Assembly (NCBI GenBank): GCA_001767455.1
Contig: MELC01000075.1
Location: 1 to 64,000 of the forward strand
Direction: 5' to 3'
Source: Acidobacteria bacterium RIFCSPLOWO2_12_FULL_66_21
Lineage (GTDB): Bacteria > Acidobacteriota > Vicinamibacteria > Vicinamibacterales > 2-12-FULL-66-21
DNA length: 64,000 nucleotides
The notes under the pieces were generated by a model. The model was not told where the DNA came from, ran no database searches, and saw only the letters and a program-made list of their open reading frames with translations. Positions 59,501 to 64,000 of this stretch are shown here, in pieces. The first letter of the stretch is position 1; the number at the start of each line of letters is the position of its first letter. The translations under genes were made by a program, and so were the position numbers.

Positions 59501-59706
59501 CCAGCCTTCGTGTGGCCGGCGGCCTGGCTGGGCACCGACTCGCGATCGATCGAGTCCATTCCGACCGACACCTCCGATCCGGATCGCCCGCCCGGGATCA
59601 GTCGCCAGTCCGAGTAGCTGCCGGCCCGCTCCCTGGCGTGGGCCCGCGTTTCGGGGGCCTTCGACGACGAGTAGTCGCTCGTATCGCGCGTCCGATCGTC
59701 TGCCAT
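59497..59706 (-). CDS. 69-residue hydrophilic protein, unknown function
   Basis: Start ATG 59706 is preceded by CGGAGGGAG at 5 nt, an excellent ribosome site. The product is small and polar (MADDRTRDTSDYSSSKAPET at the N-end, then YSDWRLIPGGRSGSEVSVGM), with no Cys and no membrane segment. No family recognised. Its TAG stop lies within the kinase gene's terminal codons on the other strand, so the two convergent mRNAs overlap. Likely a real small gene hidden in an otherwise meaningless longer frame. Confidence 0.6.
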   Translation of the reverse strand: MADDRTRDTSDYSSSKAPETRAHARERAGSYSDWRLIPGGRSGSEVSVGMDSIDRESVPSQAAGHTKAG

Positions 59707-59829
59707 GGAACTCCCTCCGGGCATGCCCCGAGCAAGTTCCGGTCCATTCCGCCTGCGGCTGAGCTCGGCCCGCCGCCGTTCTCCTGTATCATTCCGGCAG
59801 CACTCTCCTTTCACATTCCAGTGTGATGT

Positions 59830-62640
59830 GTGTCTGAAATACGACGGCACCTCGAGACGTTTCTCGCGCCGGATCAGATACTCGATCGCGAGATCGACTG
59901 CGTCGCGTACGCCTCCGATGCGAGCTTCTACCGACTCGTGCCGAAGGCCGTGGTGCGTCCGCGCTCGATCGAGGATGTCCAGCGACTCTTCCGCTACAGC
60001 CGCTCGTGGCGGATTCCCCTCACGTTCCGGGCGGCGGGCACGAGCCTGTCGGGCCAGGCCGTCACCGACGGACTGCTGATCGACCTCTCGCGCCACTGGC
60101 GGAGCGTCGAGCCGCTCGACGGCGGCCGGCGCGTCCGCGTGCAGCCCGGAGTGGTGGGATCGACCGTCAACCGCGTGCTCGCGCCGTTTGCCGCGCGGCT
60201 CGGGCCGGACCCGGCCTCGATCGACGCATGCATGATGGGAGGCATCCTCTCGAACAACGCGAGCGGCATGTGCTGCGGCGTCTCGCAGAACAGCTACCAC
60301 ACGCTCGACTCGCTGGTGTTCGTCCTTCCGTCCGGCTCGGTCGTGGACACGGCCGATCCCGAGGCGGCCGCGCGCCTGGCCGAGCGGGAGCCCGGCCTCG
60401 TCGAGGGGGTCGCGTCGCTGCGCGATCGCATCCGGGCCACGTCCGCGCTGGCCGCCCGCATCCGGGAGAAGTACCGGATCAAGAACACCGTCGGGTACTC
60501 GCTCAACGCGTTCGTCGACTTCGAGGAGCCGCTCGACATCCTGGCGCACCTGCTGATCGGCGCGGAGGGGACGCTGGCGTTCATTGCCGGGGCCGTGCTC
60601 CGCACGGTGCCCGATCTGCCCGTGAAGTACACGGGACTGTTGCTGTTCGCGTCGATCGAGGACGCGTGCGGCGCGATCGGCCCGCTCGCATCCGCGGGAG
60701 CCGCGGCGCTGGAATTGATGGATCGGGCGGCCATGCGTTCCGTGCAGGACCTGCCGGGTGTGCCGGCGGCGCTCGCCTCGCTGCCGCCATCCGCCGCCGG
60801 CCTGCTCGTCGAGTTCCAGGAGCCGGCGGGCACGTTCGTGGAAGTTCTCGTCGCGCGCGCAGCGGCGGTGATGCGTCAACTGCCCCTCATCGTCCCGGGC
60901 CGGTTCACCGCCGACCCGGCCGAGCAGGCGCAGCTCTGGAAGATCCGCAAGGGGATGTTTCCATCGGTCGGCGCCGTGCGGCAGCGCGGCACCACGGTCA
61001 TCATCGAAGACGTCGCCTTTCCCGTCGCCGCGCTCGCGCCCGCGGTGGTCGATCTGCAGGCGCTCTTCGACGCGCACGGCTACCGGGACGCGATCGTGTT
61101 CGGCCATGCCAAGGACGGCAACCTGCACTTCGTGCTGACGCAGTCGTTCGGGGAACCGGCCCAGGTCGCGCGCTACGAGCGGTTCATGGCCGACGTCGTC
61201 ACCCTCGTCGTCACCCGGTATGACGGATCGCTCAAGGGGGAGCACGGCACCGGACGCAACATGGCGCCGTTTGTCGAGACCGAATGGGGCGGCGACGCGT
61301 ACGACATCATGAAGCGCGTCAAGGCGCTGGTGGACCCCGACGGCCTGCTGAACCCGGGCGTCATCATCAACCCGAATCCGCGCGCGCATCTCACCGATCT
61401 GAAGTCGCTCCCGGTCGTCGAAGAAGAAATCGATCGGTGTACGGAATGCGGGTTTTGCGAGCTGCGATGTCCCAGCCGCGATCTGACGCTGACGCCCCGG
61501 CAGCGGATTGCCGTCCGGCGCGCCATCGCGCGCGAGCCTGCGGCCGCCGGGGCGCTCGCGCGCGCGTTCGAGTACGACGGCGTGGACACGTGCGCGACCG
61601 ACGGACTCTGCGCCCTCGCCTGTCCCGTGGGAATCGACACCGGACAACTCGTCAAGCGCCTGCGCGCCGCGCGCCACTCGACGGCGACGGAGGCGCTCGC
61701 GGGCTGGACCGCGCGGCACTTCACGCTGACGGCCCGCACGGTCCGCGGCGCCCTGGCCGCCGGCCGCCACATGAACGCCATGTTCGGCGAGCATTTCACG
61801 GCGTCGATCACCAGGCGGCTCGGCCGCGCGGCGCGACGCGCCCTCCCGCTATGGATCGAGCCGATCCCGTTGCCGGCGTCCCGCTTGCCCCAGACGAAGC
61901 GCGACGGCGCTGTGGCGGTCTACTTCCCGTCCTGCCTGACGAGAACGCTCGGGGAGCTCCCGGGCGAGCCGCGCCCGCGCTCCACCGCCGAGGCGTTCGT
62001 CGCGACCGCCGCGCGCGCCGGCCTGCCCTTGCACATTCCCGAGGACATCGACGCGCTGTGCTGCGGCACGCCGTACTCGTCGAAGGGGTTCGAGAAGGCA
62101 CACGCGATCGCCGTCAACAGGGCCATCGATCGTCTGTGGCAGGCGTCCAACGAGGGGCAGCTCCCGATCGTCGTCGACACCAGCCCGTGTGCGTACGGCC
62201 TGCGCAACATCACGGGCCTGACCCCCGCGAATCGCGAGCGGGCCGCGCGGATGACCATCGTCGACGCCGTCGAGTACTTCGCATCCGAAGTGCTGCCGCA
62301 CCTCTACGTGCGGCGGCGCGCCGCGTCGGTGACGCTGCACCCGGTGTGTTCGCTCGTGAAGATGGGGCTCGCGCCGAAGTTCTCGGCGATCGCCGAGGCG
62401 TGCAGCGCGCGCGTCTTCGTCCCGCCCTCGGCCGGCTGCTGCGCATTCGCCGGGGACCGTGGATGGCTGGTGCCCGAGTTGACGGCCTCCGCGACGGCGG
62501 CGGAAGCCGCCGAAGTGCACGCTGAGGATGCCGAGGGCTGGTACTCGTCGAGCCGAACCTGCGAGCTCGGAATGATCCGCGCCACCGGCAGGAACTATCG
62601 GTCGTGGATCCACCTGCTCGACTGGGCGACGGGGACGTAG
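59830..62640 (+). CDS. FAD-linked oxidase with C-terminal 4Fe-4S and CCG domains (D-lactate/glycolate dehydrogenase type)
   Basis: This 936-residue fusion oxidises a 2-hydroxyacid such as D-lactate and passes electrons to the chain. It has a PCMH FAD domain (about 25-260: FRAAGTSLSGQAVTDG, GGILSNNASGMCCG, TVGYSLNAF, GAEGTLAFI) and a FAD-oxidase C-domain (about 280-520: FGHAKDGNLHFV, KGEHGTGRNMAP). Two ferredoxin-like clusters follow (CTECGFCELRCPSRD near 538 and CATDGLCALACPVGID near 592), then CCG-type segments (ALCCGTPYSSKG, GCCAFAGDRG). The start is GTG 59830. Fused forms correspond to GlcD+GlcF-like units. Isolated gene. Confidence 0.92.
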   Translation: MSEIRRHLETFLAPDQILDREIDCVAYASDASFYRLVPKAVVRPRSIEDVQRLFRYSRSWRIPLTFRAAGTSLSGQAVTDGLLIDLSRHWRSVEPLDGGRRVRVQPGVVGSTVNRVLAPFAARLGPDPASIDACMMGGILSNNASGMCCGVSQNSYHTLDSLVFVLPSGSVVDTADPEAAARLAEREPGLVEGVASLRDRIRATSALAARIREKYRIKNTVGYSLNAFVDFEEPLDILAHLLIGAEGTLAFIAGAVLRTVPDLPVKYTGLLLFASIEDACGAIGPLASAGAAALELMDRAAMRSVQDLPGVPAALASLPPSAAGLLVEFQEPAGTFVEVLVARAAAVMRQLPLIVPGRFTADPAEQAQLWKIRKGMFPSVGAVRQRGTTVIIEDVAFPVAALAPAVVDLQALFDAHGYRDAIVFGHAKDGNLHFVLTQSFGEPAQVARYERFMADVVTLVVTRYDGSLKGEHGTGRNMAPFVETEWGGDAYDIMKRVKALVDPDGLLNPGVIINPNPRAHLTDLKSLPVVEEEIDRCTECGFCELRCPSRDLTLTPRQRIAVRRAIAREPAAAGALARAFEYDGVDTCATDGLCALACPVGIDTGQLVKRLRAARHSTATEALAGWTARHFTLTARTVRGALAAGRHMNAMFGEHFTASITRRLGRAARRALPLWIEPIPLPASRLPQTKRDGAVAVYFPSCLTRTLGELPGEPRPRSTAEAFVATAARAGLPLHIPEDIDALCCGTPYSSKGFEKAHAIAVNRAIDRLWQASNEGQLPIVVDTSPCAYGLRNITGLTPANRERAARMTIVDAVEYFASEVLPHLYVRRRAASVTLHPVCSLVKMGLAPKFSAIAEACSARVFVPPSAGCCAFAGDRGWLVPELTASATAAEAAEVHAEDAEGWYSSSRTCELGMIRATGRNYRSWIHLLDWATGT

Positions 62641-62641
62641 C

Positions 62642-62673
62642 TATCAGCTATCAGCTATCAGCTGTCAGCTATT
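62642..62673. repeat. Heptamer tandem array, TATCAGC
   Basis: TATCAGC x3, TGTCAGC, then TATTTCAG. It starts one base after the stop of the rightward oxidoreductase gene and runs into the last codons and stop of the leftward transglycosylase gene. Confidence 0.85.
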
Positions 62674-63700
62674 TCAGGCGGTCGGCAAGCAAGCCGACGG
62701 TGAGCGCATAGCTGTGGGCGCAGTTGTAGCCAAGCAGCGCGTCGTAGTTCGGATACAGGAGGAAGCTGCGCGACCCGGCCTGTACGAGCGACGCCTGGAT
62801 CGACGACGAGGGAAGCGGTGCGCCCCGCACCGTTCGCAGGCCGAAGCGGCGCCACTCCTTCAGCGAGCGCGGGTCCGTCATCTGCCGTTCGGCCCGGCAC
62901 CCAGTCGCGCGTCGAGGAATCGCCAGCGCCGCCTCGTTGAGGCGTTTCGGGATCGTCACCTCGCGGCCCCACTGCCCCGTCGATGCCCATCCGTGCTCGT
63001 GCAGGTAGTAGGCGATGGAGGCGAAGACGTCAGGCAACGACGCCCAGATGTCGCGCCGTCCGTCGCCGTCGAAATCCTGCGCGTACTCCAGGTACTTCGA
63101 CGGCATGAACTGTGGCTGGCCGAGGGCGCCCGCCCACGATCCTTTCAGCTTGGCGAGCTCGATGTCGCCCCGGTTCACGATCTCGAGCGCGGCGAACAGC
63201 TCCTGCCTGAACATGTCGGACCGGCGCGGATCGTACGCCAGGGTGACCAGCGCGGGGATGGTCGGCCTGACGCCTGAAAACCGTCCAAAATTCGATTCCA
63301 GTCCCCACACCGAGACGATCACCTGCGGCCTCACGCCATGACGCGCGGCCACGCGCTTCAACAACGCGCGATTCGCCGACAGCATCCGCTGGGCCGTCTT
63401 CACCGTGGCTCGACTCAAGTGCTGCTTGAAGTAGGTCTCCAGGTCGAGCGTGAATTCGGCCTGTGTTCGATCGCGATCGAGAATCTGCGGCAGCGGCTCC
63501 TCGACGCCCTCCAGCGCCGCGTCGATGACTTCGGTCCGGATGCCCTTCGCCATCGCCTCGGCCCGCAGCACCGCCAGCCAGATTTCGAACGGCGGGGGTG
63601 GGGACGGTGGTGGTGCGACCGGCGGCGGCAGTTGAGCGTGCGTTCCGGCGGTTGCGAGGAGCAGGAGCGCCGCCACGCACGAGATCAGAGAGCGGCACAT
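62669..63700 (-). CDS. Lytic murein transglycosylase, MltB family
   Basis: The enzyme cleaves glycan strands of peptidoglycan in the periplasm. The 343-residue protein has a signal peptide (MCRSLISCVAALLLLATAGTHAQ), a proline-rich spacer, and the SLT_2 domain with the catalytic Glu in VWGLESNFGRFSG (about residue 135). GSWAGALGQPQFMPSKYLEYA, DFDGDGRRDIWASLPDVFAS and YPNYDALLGYNCAHSYAL also match MltB. The Cys at the start of the mature part is not in a lipobox, so it is probably soluble. TACAAT lies 8 nt before the ATG; the stop touches a heptamer array. Confidence 0.92.
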   Translation of the reverse strand: MCRSLISCVAALLLLATAGTHAQLPPPVAPPPSPPPPFEIWLAVLRAEAMAKGIRTEVIDAALEGVEEPLPQILDRDRTQAEFTLDLETYFKQHLSRATVKTAQRMLSANRALLKRVAARHGVRPQVIVSVWGLESNFGRFSGVRPTIPALVTLAYDPRRSDMFRQELFAALEIVNRGDIELAKLKGSWAGALGQPQFMPSKYLEYAQDFDGDGRRDIWASLPDVFASIAYYLHEHGWASTGQWGREVTIPKRLNEAALAIPRRATGCRAERQMTDPRSLKEWRRFGLRTVRGAPLPSSSIQASLVQAGSRSFLLYPNYDALLGYNCAHSYALTVGLLADRLK

Positions 63701-63708
63701 CTGCAGGA

Positions 63709-63714
63709 ATTGTA
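63709..63714 (-). promoter_or_regulatory. -10 hexamer TACAAT for the MltB-type gene
   Basis: On the minus strand TACAAT is followed by TCCTGCAG and the ATG at 63700. The 8-nt gap predicts a leaderless or nearly leaderless mRNA. Confidence 0.55.
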
Positions 63715-63828
63715 GCAGCGGAGTACCTCTCGTGCGGGACGGTCTCGCGAACGGTTCAGCCGCCAGACCTCCGGAACGGCACAGTGATCCGGGCTTGCAA
63801 GCCATCTCGGTGTGGGGTGCCGGTGCTG

Positions 63829-63920
63829 AACCTGTAGAACCTGTAGAACCTGCAGAACCTGCAGAATCTGTAGAACCTGTAGAACCTGTAGAACCTCTTA
63901 GAACCTGTAGAACCTCTTAG
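63829..63920. repeat. Tandem array with a 9-bp period (GAACCTGTA)
   Basis: Ten units: GAACCTGTA, GAACCTGTA, GAACCTGCA, GAACCTGCA, GAATCTGTA, GAACCTGTA x2, GAACCTCTTA, GAACCTGTA, GAACCTCTTA. Unlike the other arrays the period is 9-10 bp, so it keeps reading frame. It ends two bases before a -10-like TAGAAT. Confidence 0.85.
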
Positions 63921-63921
63921 T

Positions 63922-63927
63922 TAGAAT
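63922..63927 (+). promoter_or_regulatory. -10 hexamer TAGAAT for the gene at the right edge
   Basis: TAGAAT ends 6 nt before GTG 63934, the same layout as other predicted leaderless genes here. Confidence 0.45.
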
Positions 63928-63933
63928 GTCCAT

Positions 63934-64000
63934 GTGCGATCCCTCCTTCGCGGTGCGGCCGACTTCGCGCGGCAGATCGGCGGCATTCTGGCCGCCGTGC
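63934..64000 (+). CDS. Start of a gene cut by the window edge, unidentified
   Basis: GTG 63934 opens a frame reading RSLLRGAADFARQIGGILAA, with amphipathic helix character and codon use like real genes here. The competing ATG at 63928 in another frame gives a less protein-like product. Only 22 codons are visible, so no function can be given. Confidence 0.4.
   Translation, partial: MRSLLRGAADFARQIGGILAAV

Noticed and set aside
59497-61794. A 765-codon minus-strand frame opposite the FAD oxidoreductase
   Set aside because: Only its last 69 codons, from ATG 59706 with a strong Shine-Dalgarno, look real; the rest is a shadow of the oxidoreductase.
63829-63920. Possible CRISPR or replication-origin iterons
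   Set aside because: Units are 9-10 bp with no spacers and no rep or dnaA gene nearby; it is a simple tandem array.

Overview
The window looks like a piece of a chromosome from a high-G+C member of the Acidobacteriota, probably near class Vicinamibacteria. This is an inference with no marker gene behind it. It rests on two very large Oar-like TonB-dependent receptors with an N-terminal carboxypeptidase-regulatory domain, an ECF sigma factor overlapping a membrane Ser/Thr kinase of the acidobacterial type, several S9 peptidases, and intergenic DNA full of short tandem and palindromic repeats. No rRNA, tRNA, CRISPR array, insertion sequence or prophage was recognised.

Layout. 1-2.7 kb: an S9 peptidase cut by the window edge. 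2.9-4.7 kb: a YjbR-like gene and two orphan secreted proteins of lower G+C. 4.7-9.4 kb: an ECF sigma factor with a 79-residue membrane partner, a small membrane protein, transketolase and a thioredoxin/DUF255 protein. 9.4-13.6 kb: DUF4149 protein, GAF protein, NAD-type isocitrate dehydrogenase, PlsB-like acyltransferase and proline dehydrogenase, all rightward. 13.9-18.3 kb: a zinc-ribbon-like protein, an M20 peptidase, an SDR, a CCA-adding enzyme and a beta-barrel. 18.3-23.1 kb: an epimerase and a degenerate diadenylate-cyclase-domain protein, divergent from a ligase-ACP-acyltransferase fusion. 23.2-27.2 kb: infA, DEAD-box helicase, a small Cys protein, a MerR/TPR protein and glucokinase. 27.3-36 kb: two TonB receptors around a GT39-like TPR membrane protein. 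36-43.9 kb: prolyl oligopeptidase, class A PBP overlapping phosphatidylcholine synthase, FtsH and an L,D-transpeptidase-like protein. 44-48.1 kb: two damaged genes, an Lhr helicase with its middle deleted and a second class A PBP with a frameshift. 48.3-53.7 kb: FdhD with a DUF523/TudS protein, threonine dehydratase coupled to a triple-RidA protein, and a sigma factor-FecR operon ending in a haem-binding-protein remnant. 53.9-64 kb: a secreted protein, a hybrid histidine kinase, a cyclophilin-sigma-kinase cluster, a FAD/4Fe-4S oxidoreductase, an MltB-type transglycosylase and the start of one more gene.

Two genome-scale habits stand out. First, most intergenic gaps hold tandem arrays with a period of exactly 7 bp. 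The heptamer differs from locus to locus, and the arrays often form two inverted arms and touch or supply stop codons. One such array and several palindromic repeats lie in frame inside enzymes. Second, many isolated genes have a -10-like hexamer (TATAAT, TACAAT, TAGAAT) 6-12 nt before the start codon and no Shine-Dalgarno, which predicts leaderless mRNAs. Two divergent gene pairs appear to share one overlapping -10. Operon-internal genes use 1- to 4-nt stop/start overlaps (ATGA, GTGA).
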